From Hyphomicrobiales bacterium (lineage in GTDB: Bacteria; Pseudomonadota; Alphaproteobacteria; Rhizobiales; Rhizobiaceae): a DNA stretch of 64,000 nt. A program made the position numbers and the translations under genes. Where the stretch lies: the NCBI GenBank assembly GCA_900468535.1, contig UBTY01000021.1, forward strand, positions 1-64,000. The letters are read 5' to 3'. This document shows positions 37,382 to 45,535 of this stretch, in pieces. The notes beneath the pieces were generated by a model. The model was not told where the DNA came from. It searched no databases and saw nothing but the letters and a program-made list of their open reading frames with translations. Positions within the stretch are counted from its first letter, which is position 1; every line of letters starts with the position of its first letter.

Positions 37382-38135
37382 GGACAAAATCCGCATCCTG
37401 ATGCTTGGGGGTACGAGTGAGGCGAGCGCACTGGCCGACGCGCTCGCGGGCGATCCGCGCTTCGACGTGCTTCTCTCGCTCGCCGGGCGCACGATAAAGC
37501 CGTCCGCGCAACCCGTTCGGGTCCGTATCGGCGGCTTCGGAGGCGCGGAAGGATTGGCGGCCTTCCTGCAGGACGGCCGTTTCGACCTGTTGATCGACGC
37601 AACGCACCCTTACGCGGTCAATATCTCCAGCAATGCGGCCGAGGCGGTCTTGCAATCGAAGACGCGCGCCTTCGCGCTGCGCCGCGAGCCGTGGAAGCCG
37701 GAAGTGGGTGATGACTGGCAAACAGTTCCCGACGTACCGCATGCGATCGGCGCGCTCGGACCTATGTCCCGGCGCGTCTTTCTTGCGATCGGCAGGCAGG
37801 AGGCGCACAACGCGGAGGCCGCACCGCAGCATTTCTACCTTGTGCGCAGCGTCGATCCGATCGATCCACCGCTGGCGTTGCCTTCTGTCGAGACTATTCT
37901 GGACCGCGGCCCCTTCGAGATCGAACGCGAGCTCGAGCTTTTGACGACGCGGCGCATCGACGTAATCATTGCCAAGAACAGCGGTGGTAGCGCCACCTAT
38001 GCGAAGATCGAAGCGGCTCGTCGCCTGGCTCTGCCTGTCATCATGATTGAACGCGCGTCCGCCTCCGCGCTGCCGACGGTCAGCAATGTCGATGAGGCGT
38101 TGGCAGCAATCGACCACCTTTTTACCCTGCGATAA
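37380..38135 (+). CDS. cobK: precorrin-6A reductase CobK
   Basis: CobK reduces precorrin-6A to 6B with NADPH. The 251-residue protein begins MDKIRILMLGGTSEASALAD and shows LIDATHPYAVNISSNAAEA and KNSGGSATYAKIEAARRLAL, the CobK/CbiJ signatures. I chose the ATG at 37380 over the in-frame ATG at 37365 because a perfect GGAGG lies eight bases before it. The gene runs against its neighbours: it diverges from cobL with overlapping starts and its last 14 bases overlap the end of cobJ tail to tail. The same inverted cobK is known from Sinorhizobium-type cobalamin clusters. Confidence 0.95.
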   Translation: MDKIRILMLGGTSEASALADALAGDPRFDVLLSLAGRTIKPSAQPVRVRIGGFGGAEGLAAFLQDGRFDLLIDATHPYAVNISSNAAEAVLQSKTRAFALRREPWKPEVGDDWQTVPDVPHAIGALGPMSRRVFLAIGRQEAHNAEAAPQHFYLVRSVDPIDPPLALPSVETILDRGPFEIERELELLTTRRIDVIIAKNSGGSATYAKIEAARRLALPVIMIERASASALPTVSNVDEALAAIDHLFTLR

Positions 38136-38877
38136 AGCGCGGCGTATAAACGATATCCTGCATCCCGGGCCTTGCGACGATCTTTGTCGCCGGCGAGCCA
38201 ATGATGACACAGGTCGCCATGTCGGCAAGGCCGGCATCGGCATTCTGCAGCTCCTGCACAACAATGCGCTCGTCGGGCCGACCGGCGGCCCGGCCAAATA
38301 TAACGGGTGTTGTTGCAGGCAAGTGTGTCCGCAGGAGTTCGAAGGCCTTGGCGAGCTGCCACGGCCGCGCCTTGCTAGTGGGATTATAGAGAGCAATGAC
38401 GAAGCCGCCGCGGGCGGCAGCTTCCAGTCGACGCTCGACGATGTCCCAAGGCTTCAGATTGTCAGAGAGCGATATCGTGCAGAAATCATGCCCTAGCGGA
38501 GCACCGACCCGGGCTGCAACCGCAAGCATCGCCGTGATGCCGGGAAGAATAACCAGCTCGACTTCGCGCCATTGCACCGGCCCAGTGTCGATCGCCTCAC
38601 AGACTGCGGCTGCCATCGCGAACACACCGGGGTCGCCGCCGGATACGACGCAGACGACCGCGCCCGCCGAGGCAGCCTGCAACGCCGCGGCCGCACGGCT
38701 CAACTCCTCGCGATTGTCGGAGGCGTGGCGATGTTGATCCGGCCGGAGTTCAAGCCGGTCGACATAGGGGCCGTACCCGAAGAATTCCGTCGCATCAGAG
38801 ACAGCCCGGCAGGTTTCCGGCGTCATTTGCTCCGGGTTACCAGGTCCGGTGCCGATCACGTAAAGCCGACCGCTCAT
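38122..38877 (-). CDS. cobJ: precorrin-3B C17-methyltransferase CobJ
   Basis: CobJ contracts the ring and methylates C17. The 251-residue product has YVIGTGPGNPEQMTPETCRA at the start, FFGYGPYVDRLELRPDQHRHA, VVSGGDPGVFAMAAA, LPGITAMLAVAARVGAPLGH and ALYNPTSKARPWQ, which together identify the CobJ/CbiH group of tetrapyrrole methylases. The ATG at 38877 overlaps the cobI stop by four bases. It is the last gene of the cobF-G-H-I-J unit and converges on cobK. Confidence 0.96.
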   Translation of the reverse strand: MSGRLYVIGTGPGNPEQMTPETCRAVSDATEFFGYGPYVDRLELRPDQHRHASDNREELSRAAAALQAASAGAVVCVVSGGDPGVFAMAAAVCEAIDTGPVQWREVELVILPGITAMLAVAARVGAPLGHDFCTISLSDNLKPWDIVERRLEAAARGGFVIALYNPTSKARPWQLAKAFELLRTHLPATTPVIFGRAAGRPDERIVVQELQNADAGLADMATCVIIGSPATKIVARPGMQDIVYTPRFIAG

Positions 38878-39605
38878 CGCTTGGCCTCCCAGCCGGGAAC
38901 GAGCACCAGCGAAAAATACGGAGCCTCGTCCTCAGCCCGATCGACAAGCCGCTGCATCGCGCCATTGACCATCGTCCCGCGCTCGACGTAGACGGCTTCG
39001 TCAAGACGGCCCGAGCGCTGAAGCGCCCGCCGGATCTTCGGCAGATTGCGCCCGACCTTCATGATCACCGCCGCCTGGGTATCGATGAGCCTGCGCTCCA
39101 GCTCGTCTTCGGCCATTGTGCCTGGCAGAACGCAGAGGACGTCGTCACCCTGCACGATCGGTATGCCGGCCAGCGACCAGCATCCCGACATCGCGCTGAT
39201 CCCCGGCACTACCTGCGTTGGGTAGCGGTTTGCCAGTCGCACGTGCAGATGCATGTAGGAGCCGTAAAAAAGCGGATCGCCTTCGCTCAGGATGACGACC
39301 GTCTTGCCGTCGTCGAGATGACCGGCGATCGTTTCTGCCGATTGCTCGTAAAATTCGGTGATCTGATCGATATAAGCCGTCTCGGACTTATCGATCTCGG
39401 TTGTGACCGGATAATAGAGTGGAACAAGCGTCGTGTCGGCGCGCAACAGATGCTCAACCACGGCCTTCCCGTTGCCCGACCTGCCCTGCTTGGCAAAATA
39501 GGCGACGACATCCGCACTCTCGATCGCCTTGACAGCCTTGACCGTCAACAGCTCGGGATCGCCGGGGCCGGTGCCGACACCGATGAGACAACCTTGCACG
39601 CTCAT
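38874..39605 (-). CDS. cobI: precorrin-2 C20-methyltransferase CobI
   Basis: CobI makes precorrin-3A by methylation at C20, the first step that commits to cobalamin. The 243-residue protein has LIGVGTGPGDPELLTVKAVK, LSEGDPLFYGSYMHLHVRLA and VVPGISAMSGCWSLAGIPI, the typical order of motifs for CobI/CbiL. The ATG at 39605 overlaps the cobH stop as ATGA and its own stop overlaps cobJ the same way, so H-I-J are translationally coupled. Confidence 0.96.
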   Translation of the reverse strand: MSVQGCLIGVGTGPGDPELLTVKAVKAIESADVVAYFAKQGRSGNGKAVVEHLLRADTTLVPLYYPVTTEIDKSETAYIDQITEFYEQSAETIAGHLDDGKTVVILSEGDPLFYGSYMHLHVRLANRYPTQVVPGISAMSGCWSLAGIPIVQGDDVLCVLPGTMAEDELERRLIDTQAAVIMKVGRNLPKIRRALQRSGRLDEAVYVERGTMVNGAMQRLVDRAEDEAPYFSLVLVPGWEAKR

Positions 39606-40234
39606 AGTCCGGGCCTCGCCAGAGCGTTAAGCGCTGCGGCCGTCATGGCGCTTCCGCCCAATCGCCCTCGGACAATGGCAAAGGGCACACCATAGGAATT
39701 CTCGGCAAGAGCATCCTTCGATTCTGCGGCACCGACGAAGCCGACCGGCATCCCGATGATTGCAGCTGGCTTGGGTGCTCCGTCGCGAAGAAGCTCCAGC
39801 AAATGGAAGAGCGCAGTAGGGGCATTGCCGATCGCGACCACGCTTCCGGCAAGCCGGTCGAGCCACAGATGAATGGCCGCGGCCGACCGCGTGTTTCCCG
39901 TCTGCTTTGCCAATTCGGCGGTGCGCGGATCGTGGAGCGTGCACACGACGTCGTTGTTTGCGGGCAGGCGCGCGCGCGTCACGCCATGAGCGACCATCTC
40001 GGCGTCGCAAAGGATCGGCGCACCGGCCTTCAGGGCACTGCGCGCATCGCTGACAAACGTCGGCGAGAACAGGAAACGCTCGCTGGCTTCGACGAGGCCG
40101 CAGGCATGGATCATGCGGACAGCGACATCAGCTTCCTGCTCCGAAAACCGGGCGAGATCCGCCTCTGCCCTGATGATCGCAAAAGACCGCTCGTATATTG
40201 CGTCGCCGCTATGGATGTAATCGTATTCTGGCAT
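39602..40234 (-). CDS. cobH: precorrin-8X methylmutase CobH
   Basis: CobH moves a methyl group from C11 to C12 to form hydrogenobyrinate. The 210-residue protein has YIHSGDAIYERSFAIIRAEA, the active-site region VAVRMIHACGLVEASE with the catalytic His, ILCDAEMVAHGVTRARLP, and VIGNAPTALFHLLELL-type and GMPVGFVGAAESK segments, all family hallmarks. I chose the ATG at 40234, preceded by an AGG-rich stretch, over a longer open frame because it matches the family N-terminus. It begins two bases after cobG ends. Confidence 0.96.
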   Translation of the reverse strand: MPEYDYIHSGDAIYERSFAIIRAEADLARFSEQEADVAVRMIHACGLVEASERFLFSPTFVSDARSALKAGAPILCDAEMVAHGVTRARLPANNDVVCTLHDPRTAELAKQTGNTRSAAAIHLWLDRLAGSVVAIGNAPTALFHLLELLRDGAPKPAAIIGMPVGFVGAAESKDALAENSYGVPFAIVRGRLGGSAMTAAALNALARPGL

Positions 40235-40236
40235 TC

Positions 40237-41577
40237 CTATTCCTGTCGCAGCGCGCCCACGATGCGCTTCTTGCCGAGGCGCGCGAGGCAAGTGGCGGCC
40301 GTTTCGCCGCCTTGTTTCTCGGCCTCTATGAGGCGCGCCAGCCTCTCTATAGCGGATTCGACGTCACCGCTAGCGATCAGTGCATCGGGCGGATCGGAAG
40401 CGCGACCGGAAAGCACGACATGATAGCCGCCGTCAACACCGGCAAACGTCAGCGCGGCACGCCGCTCGGCACATCCCTTGACGCAGCCGGACATATGAAC
40501 CGCCAGCGAGCCATCAAGAATGCCTGGCCAACGGTCGATCATGGCCTCGCCCAGCGCCCGTGTGTGATAGTGGCCGGACGCACACGCTCCGGCTCCGGCG
40601 CAAGCCGCCATTTTGATCGATGGGTCATTCGCGTCAGTCGACAGACCATGACGCCGTGCTGCGTCTGCGACGGTATCGATATCGGACTTCGCCAGACCAG
40701 CAAGGAACAGGCACCGCCCGGGCCCCGGCCGTAAGCTCCGAATGCCGAGGTGGCTAATATCGTCAACGAAACCAATTAGATCGGCTGCCCGCATCTGGCC
40801 AAACCGGGCTCGAAGACCATAGGCAATTGCGGTGCTATCGATCTGCACCGGGCCGATCGGAGCTTCCGGTGCAGACAATATAGCTGTCTCAGTGCTCTCC
40901 TGTAACTCGAGGAATGTCGCGCGCAATCGATCAGGCGGAATGTCGCGCCAGCGCGCGCCGCCATTCTCAGCGAGGAACCGCAGCAGCTTTTCAAGACAGT
41001 CGACTGCCTCTCCGGCGTTTCCGACGGCAACAGGGAAAGGCTTAGGCCGATCTGGATTGATCAAAACCAACCAGCGCTCCGGCCCAATCGCTTCCAGACG
41101 AATGTCGGCGGGCACGGCGGAGAGTCCGAACCGACTACCACCATCGATGACAATAGAGAGCTTTGCGGCAAGCTTTTTCGAGTCCAGCAGCGCAGTCAGA
41201 CGCTGTCGCACCAAGTCTTCGAGCGCGGCAGCGTTGGCGTTCTCATGAGACAGGCCATGCAGCGGCGGCAGTTCGATCGCCGGTCCTTTCGGAATTTCGA
41301 TTGCCGCCTCGTGAAGTGCGGTCGCCAACGGCGCGATCATCTCGGACGTCAGGCCGCGAATTTGGATGCTGCCGCGTCCCGTGATCTCGAGAAGCCCGTT
41401 GCCGAACCGGAGCGCGGCTTCTCCCAATGCCCGACACTGTTGAAGGGTGAGAACGCCATGTCGAGGGCGCAGGCGCACCAGCAGCCCATCACCCGTCTGC
41501 ATTGGCTCGGCAAGGCTCGGGCACGCGCCCCTTCTAGACATGGCGACAGCCGCACGGTGGCTTTGCTCGCTCGCCAT
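40237..41577 (-). CDS. cobG: precorrin-3B synthase CobG (siroheme/iron-sulfur monooxygenase)
   Basis: CobG hydroxylates precorrin-3A at C20 with oxygen, the step that marks the aerobic pathway. The 446-residue protein has two nitrite/sulfite-reductase ferredoxin-like halves (RRGACPSLAEPMQTGDGLLV at the N-terminus) and the 4Fe-4S cysteines in CAGAGACASGH (C-x5-C) and SGCVKGCA (C-x3-C). The ATG at 41577 has GGAG nine bases upstream; a GTG at 41601 and an ATG at 41541 are alternatives. It follows cobF by 32 bases. Its presence means the host makes B12 under oxygen. Confidence 0.94.
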   Translation of the reverse strand: MASEQSHRAAVAMSRRGACPSLAEPMQTGDGLLVRLRPRHGVLTLQQCRALGEAALRFGNGLLEITGRGSIQIRGLTSEMIAPLATALHEAAIEIPKGPAIELPPLHGLSHENANAAALEDLVRQRLTALLDSKKLAAKLSIVIDGGSRFGLSAVPADIRLEAIGPERWLVLINPDRPKPFPVAVGNAGEAVDCLEKLLRFLAENGGARWRDIPPDRLRATFLELQESTETAILSAPEAPIGPVQIDSTAIAYGLRARFGQMRAADLIGFVDDISHLGIRSLRPGPGRCLFLAGLAKSDIDTVADAARRHGLSTDANDPSIKMAACAGAGACASGHYHTRALGEAMIDRWPGILDGSLAVHMSGCVKGCAERRAALTFAGVDGGYHVVLSGRASDPPDALIASGDVESAIERLARLIEAEKQGGETAATCLARLGKKRIVGALRQE

Positions 41578-41609
41578 GTCAAAAGGCTCCAGATGGAGCA
41601 CAGCGCGGG

Positions 41610-42377
41610 TCAGAGCTCTTCAAGATCCCGCCCCTTCCGCAGCAGGTAGATGTCCATGATCCAGCCGTGGCGCTGTCTTGCCTCGGCGCGCGCCTTTATG
41701 ATTTCCTCTGCGACATCACCCAACCGTCCGGAGACGATGATTTCGTCCTCCGTTCCGAGGTAGGCGCCCCAGAAGATCTCCGCATCAGGCTCGTCGATCT
41801 TGCGAAACGACTGGTCGCCATCGAGCATCACGACCGTCGATTCCGATTGCAGGCCAAGCTCCGAAAGACGCCGTCCCGTCGTGATTTCCACAGGCTTGCC
41901 GACGTGGTTGAGGGGTATTCGATGGCTTGCCGCCAACGCCTGGACGCTCGTTATGCCGGGAACGACGCTGTAGTCGAATTCGACCGTCATTCGCTCCCTG
42001 GCCCGTTCGATGATGCGGATCGTGCTGTCGTAGAGGCTCGGATCACCCCAAACCAGAAAGGCACCGGCACCGTTCGGCGGGAGGCTGAAGATCAGCTCGA
42101 CATAGCTATCGGCGAGCGCGGCATGCCATTCGGCTACGCTCTGGACGTAGCTTCGCCCTTCCGTCTGACGTTTGGGAACCTCGTAGTCGATGATCGAGCA
42201 TCGAGGGTTGGAAATGTAGCGCTCGCAGATCTCTCTGCGCACAGACACCAGCCCTTCTTTCCCCTCGCCCTTCGTCGGGAGAAACACAACATCGGCCGCA
42301 TTCATCGCGTTGATCGCCTGAATGGTAACGTGTTCCGGATTTCCGGTCCCGATGCCGATGATGTGAATATGCCGCAA
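41610..42377 (-). CDS. cobF: precorrin-6A synthase (deacetylating) CobF
   Basis: CobF methylates C1 and removes the extruded acetyl group to give precorrin-6A. The product has IHIIGIGTGNPEHVTIQAIN, PTKGEGKEGLVSVRREIC, FLVWGDPSLYDSTIRI, VPGITSVQALAASHRIPLNH and GWIMDIYLLRKGRD. I chose a TTG at 42377 because AGGGA lies eight bases upstream and the family N-terminus begins there, giving 255 residues. An in-frame ATG at 42464 would add 29 residues that match nothing I know and has no clear Shine-Dalgarno. It is the first gene of cobF-G-H-I-J and diverges from the DapA-family gene. Confidence 0.9.
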   Translation of the reverse strand: MRHIHIIGIGTGNPEHVTIQAINAMNAADVVFLPTKGEGKEGLVSVRREICERYISNPRCSIIDYEVPKRQTEGRSYVQSVAEWHAALADSYVELIFSLPPNGAGAFLVWGDPSLYDSTIRIIERARERMTVEFDYSVVPGITSVQALAASHRIPLNHVGKPVEITTGRRLSELGLQSESTVVMLDGDQSFRKIDEPDAEIFWGAYLGTEDEIIVSGRLGDVAEEIIKARAEARQRHGWIMDIYLLRKGRDLEEL

Positions 42378-42520
42378 ATGTCCGGTCCCTGGTCGATCTG
42401 TCCCCGTATCTGAAACAGCCGAGCCAACTTCGCAAGAGAGAACCCGTGATTTGGCCGGATACATCGGGGCAAGCCCGCGCCCTTCCCGTCACCTGAACCC
42501 GTCCACATCATCGTGGCAGT

Positions 42521-42560
42521 TTAGATGTTTACAACTAACATGTCAGTCTGTTACATCTAA
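42521..42560. promoter_or_regulatory. nested palindrome between cobF and the DapA-family gene, probable operator
   Basis: Two inverted repeats share the same centre at 42540/42541. The outer arms are TTAGATGT (42521-42528) and ACATCTAA (42553-42560). The inner site ACTAACATGTCAGT (42534-42547) is palindromic at 12 of 14 positions. It lies 24 bases upstream of the plus-strand start and is a good candidate site for the GntR-type regulator encoded at 43492, which would then control the sugar operon and possibly its own gene. The divergent cobF start is 144 bases away on the other side. Confidence 0.6.
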
Positions 42561-42583
42561 CCCGTCAATTGGGAGGAATGAAG

Positions 42584-43468
42584 TTGACTGAGAAATTCGG
42601 GCTGTCCGTCGCGCTTGCCACGCCGTTTGACGCCAATGGTGACATCGACGTCGAGGCGATGATCGCACAGGCGAAACGAAGCCTTGCAGCTGGATGTGCA
42701 AGCGTCACCTTGTTCGGCACGACGGGCGAGGGCTGCTCCGTCGGCACCCAGGAACGGGAACGCATTCTTGCGGCCCTCATCGGTTCCGGCATCCAGCCCA
42801 GAAACATTGTCATGGGTGTTCTGGTCGACGCCGCCGAGGACGCTGCCGCACAAACCGGTCACGCGCTGTCGCAAGGCGTACGCAACATCCTGCTCGCCCC
42901 GCCTTCCTACTTCAAGAATGTCAGCGATGACGGGCTGTTCAAATGGTTCTCAGCAGTATTCGCGATCCTCGGCGACACGGCGCGCGACATCATCGTCTAC
43001 AATATCCCTTCGGTGACTATGGTGCCGCTGACGGTCTCGCTGATTGGCCGCCTTCGTAACGCCTTTCCGGCTGTCGTTACCGGCGTCAAAGATTCGTCGG
43101 GCGACTGGCCGTTCACTGAAACGCTCCTCAAGGCGCATGGAGACCTCATCATCCTGATCGGCGATGAGCGGCATCTTGCGAAAGGTGTGAGGCTCGGCGG
43201 CCAAGGCGCCATATCCGGGATGGCGAACTTCCTGCCCCACGAAGTCAGGGCGATGGCCGAAGAGGGCACGGACGACGCCCGGATCGAGGACTTCGTTCTG
43301 GAACTTCTGAAATACCCCGTCACGGCGGCGGTCAAGGTCATGGTGGCCCGGCTTACCGGCGATGACGTCTGGCTTGCCGTTCGCCCGCCGCTCGTTTCAA
43401 TATCCGAAGGGGGACAGGAACAGCTTGCTCTTGCCTTCGATTCACTTTTCCGCTCCAAAGCAGCATAG
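42584..43468 (+). CDS. DapA-family lyase/aldolase
   Basis: This 294-residue TIM-barrel protein belongs to the dihydrodipicolinate synthase/N-acetylneuraminate lyase family. It has LATPFDANGDIDVEAM, the substrate-carboxylate loop LFGTTGEGCSVGTQER, the Tyr in IVYNIPSVTM and the Schiff-base lysine in VTGVKDSSGDW. Family members cleave or form 2-keto-3-deoxy sugar acids or act in lysine synthesis. The GntR gene, sugar ABC genes and PfkB kinase downstream favour a catabolic aldolase. GGGAGGA sits seven bases before a TTG at 42584 but only one base before an ATG at 42578, so I prefer the TTG; the two differ by two residues. Confidence 0.88.
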   Translation: MTEKFGLSVALATPFDANGDIDVEAMIAQAKRSLAAGCASVTLFGTTGEGCSVGTQERERILAALIGSGIQPRNIVMGVLVDAAEDAAAQTGHALSQGVRNILLAPPSYFKNVSDDGLFKWFSAVFAILGDTARDIIVYNIPSVTMVPLTVSLIGRLRNAFPAVVTGVKDSSGDWPFTETLLKAHGDLIILIGDERHLAKGVRLGGQGAISGMANFLPHEVRAMAEEGTDDARIEDFVLELLKYPVTAAVKVMVARLTGDDVWLAVRPPLVSISEGGQEQLALAFDSLFRSKAA

Positions 43469-43491
43469 GCGCCATGTACGAGGGGGAGCCG

Positions 43492-44151
43492 ATGGACGGA
43501 ACGGACGAACAACCGACACTGCGGGAAAAGGCGTATGAGAGCTTCACGCGCCACCTGCTGGCGCGCGATGTCCGTCCCGGTCAGTTCGTCTCCCAGCGCC
43601 GGCTTGTCGAGTTGACGGGCCTGACGCTTGCAGCGATCCGCGAACTCATTCCCCGGCTCGAGGCGGAAGGGCTGATCAAGACAGTCCCGCAGCGGGGTCT
43701 GCAGATTGCCCACATCGACCTGAACCTCATTCGTGAGGCCTTTCAGCTGCGTCTTTTCCTGGAGAAGGAGGCAGTAGCGCTGTTCACACGTTCCGCGTCC
43801 GACGAGGCGATCGCGAAGCTCGTGAAGCAGCATCGCGACATCGCTGATGCGATCGCCAATGGCGACGCGTCGCACGAATTGGAAGTCCGCGCCCAGGTGG
43901 TCGACTGGGGCATGCACGACGCCTTCATCGACGCCCTGGGAAACACGATCATTTCCAACGCCTATCGGGTCAACTCGATCAAGATGCGCCTGATCAGCCA
44001 GGAGCGCTTCCGCATCGACGGTCGCGTTGGTCCTGTCATGGGAGAGCACTTGAAGGTTCTGGAAGCAATCGAGCGGCGATCGGCAGAGGACGCCGTGAGC
44101 AATCTCGCCGCGCACATCAACCACGCGAGGGATCGCGCACTGAGGATCTAG
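43492..44151 (+). CDS. GntR-family (FCD domain) transcriptional regulator
   Basis: The 219-residue product has an N-terminal winged helix (LREKAYESFTRHLLARDVRP, SQRRLVELTGLTLAAIRELI, EGLIKTVPQRG) and a helical FCD effector domain in which Asp and His residues typical of metal binding appear (VDWGMHDAFIDALGN, GEHLKVLEAI, LAAHINHARD). The ATG at 43492 has GAGGGG six bases upstream; an ATG at 43474 is possible but less well placed. It follows the DapA-family gene by 23 bases and precedes the ABC operon, so it most likely controls this locus in response to a sugar acid. Confidence 0.9.
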   Translation: MDGTDEQPTLREKAYESFTRHLLARDVRPGQFVSQRRLVELTGLTLAAIRELIPRLEAEGLIKTVPQRGLQIAHIDLNLIREAFQLRLFLEKEAVALFTRSASDEAIAKLVKQHRDIADAIANGDASHELEVRAQVVDWGMHDAFIDALGNTIISNAYRVNSIKMRLISQERFRIDGRVGPVMGEHLKVLEAIERRSAEDAVSNLAAHINHARDRALRI

Positions 44152-44203
44152 TTCATAACAAGCCGGCGATGAGGAGATCGACGGCAACAAGAGGAGGAGT
44201 TCC

Positions 44204-45535
44204 ATGCCATCATCATTTTTGAATCCGACCCGGCGCGGCTTTCTCGCCGGCAGCGCGGCACTCGGCGCCAGCACCCTCGCCGGCTTCCGCCCGGCCGCGG
44301 CCGCTGTTGACTGGAAGCGCTTTTCCGGCACGACGCTGGAAGTCAACCTGGTCAAGAGCCCGCGCAGCGAAACGCTGATCAAGTATCTCTCCGAATTCGA
44401 AGAACTGACCGGCATCAAGGTCAATGCGGAAGCGACGCCCGAGCAGCAGCAGCGCCAGAAGACCACAATTGAATTGAGCTCCGGCAAGCCGAGCTTCGAC
44501 GTCGTGCATATGAGCTACCACGTCCAGAAGCGCCAGTTCGAAAAGGGCGGCTGGCTTGCGGATATTAGCGGCTTCCTGAAGGATCCGTCGCTCACCGATC
44601 CGTCTCTGGTCGAAGGCGACTTCGCGGAGGCCGGTATGACCTTCGCAAAGGACAGCGACGGCGTCCTGCGCTCCCTGCCCTTCTCGGTCGACTACTGGAT
44701 CATCTACTGGAACAAGGCACTCTTCGAAAAGAAAGGGCTTTCCTATCCGACGACCTTCGATGAACTGGCAAGCGCCGCCGAGGCACTGACCGATCCATCG
44801 GCCGGCACTTATGGTTTCGTTGCACGCGGACTGAAGAACGCCAACACGCCCGTCTGGACGACCCTGCTTCTCGGCCACGGATCGAGCCCGCTCGGACCTG
44901 ACGGCAAGCTGCGCACGAACTCCGAAGAGGCGATCGAAGCCGCCAAGCTTTACCAGCGCCTGATGACCAAGGCAGCCCCCCCCGGCGTATCCGGCTTCAA
45001 CTGGGCCGAAGCCCAGTCCGCCTTCCTGCAGGGCAAGATCGGCATGTGGCTCGATGGTGTCGGTTTTGCGCCGCCGATCGAGAACCCCGAGAAGTCCCGT
45101 GTCGTCGGCCAGGTCGGCTACGGCGTCATGCCAAAGGGCCCGAAGGCTCAGGCCGCCGCGACGACAGGAGACGGCCTCGGCGTGGTCGCCGCCAGCCAGA
45201 AGAAGGAAGCCGCCTATCTCTTCTGCCAGTGGGCCATTTCCCACGAGATGGGTGCGCGTCTGCTGCAGGCCGGTGCCGGCGTTCCGTTCCGGCAATCCGT
45301 TCTTGATGATGCGAAGGTACGCGAAGGCGTCAAGATGCCGTCGGCCTGGCTCGATGCCGTTGCAGGCTCCGCCAAGGTGTCGCAGCTGGCGCTGCCCGTT
45401 ATCATCCCGGTCACGGAGTTCCGTGACATCTATGGCGTCGGCTTGACCAACATGATCGGCGGCGCCGACCCTGCGGCAGAGCTGAAGAATGCCACGGCTC
45501 AGTTCGAGCCGGTTCTGGCACGAAGCGAGGGATAA
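44204..45535 (+). CDS. ABC transporter sugar-binding protein, Tat signal
   Basis: This is a periplasmic solute-binding protein of family 1 for sugars or sugar derivatives, 443 residues. The N-terminus has a twin-arginine motif (PTRRGFLAGSAALGAS), so export through Tat in folded form is likely, which is common for this group in rhizobia. LSEFEELTGIKVNAEATPEQ and SGKPSFDVVHMSYHVQ belong to the first lobe, and AFLQGKIGMWLDGVGF to the typical ligand-site region. The ATG at 44204 has GAGGAGGAG upstream. The first permease overlaps its stop by one base. Confidence 0.93.
   Translation: MPSSFLNPTRRGFLAGSAALGASTLAGFRPAAAAVDWKRFSGTTLEVNLVKSPRSETLIKYLSEFEELTGIKVNAEATPEQQQRQKTTIELSSGKPSFDVVHMSYHVQKRQFEKGGWLADISGFLKDPSLTDPSLVEGDFAEAGMTFAKDSDGVLRSLPFSVDYWIIYWNKALFEKKGLSYPTTFDELASAAEALTDPSAGTYGFVARGLKNANTPVWTTLLLGHGSSPLGPDGKLRTNSEEAIEAAKLYQRLMTKAAPPGVSGFNWAEAQSAFLQGKIGMWLDGVGFAPPIENPEKSRVVGQVGYGVMPKGPKAQAAATTGDGLGVVAASQKKEAAYLFCQWAISHEMGARLLQAGAGVPFRQSVLDDAKVREGVKMPSAWLDAVAGSAKVSQLALPVIIPVTEFRDIYGVGLTNMIGGADPAAELKNATAQFEPVLARSEG

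Noticed and set aside
42378..42577. Cobalamin riboswitch upstream of cobF
   Set aside because: The leader has GGGAA and a GC-rich hairpin that recall the motif, but the B12 box (GCCACTG) and the GCAACTGT segment are missing on both strands.
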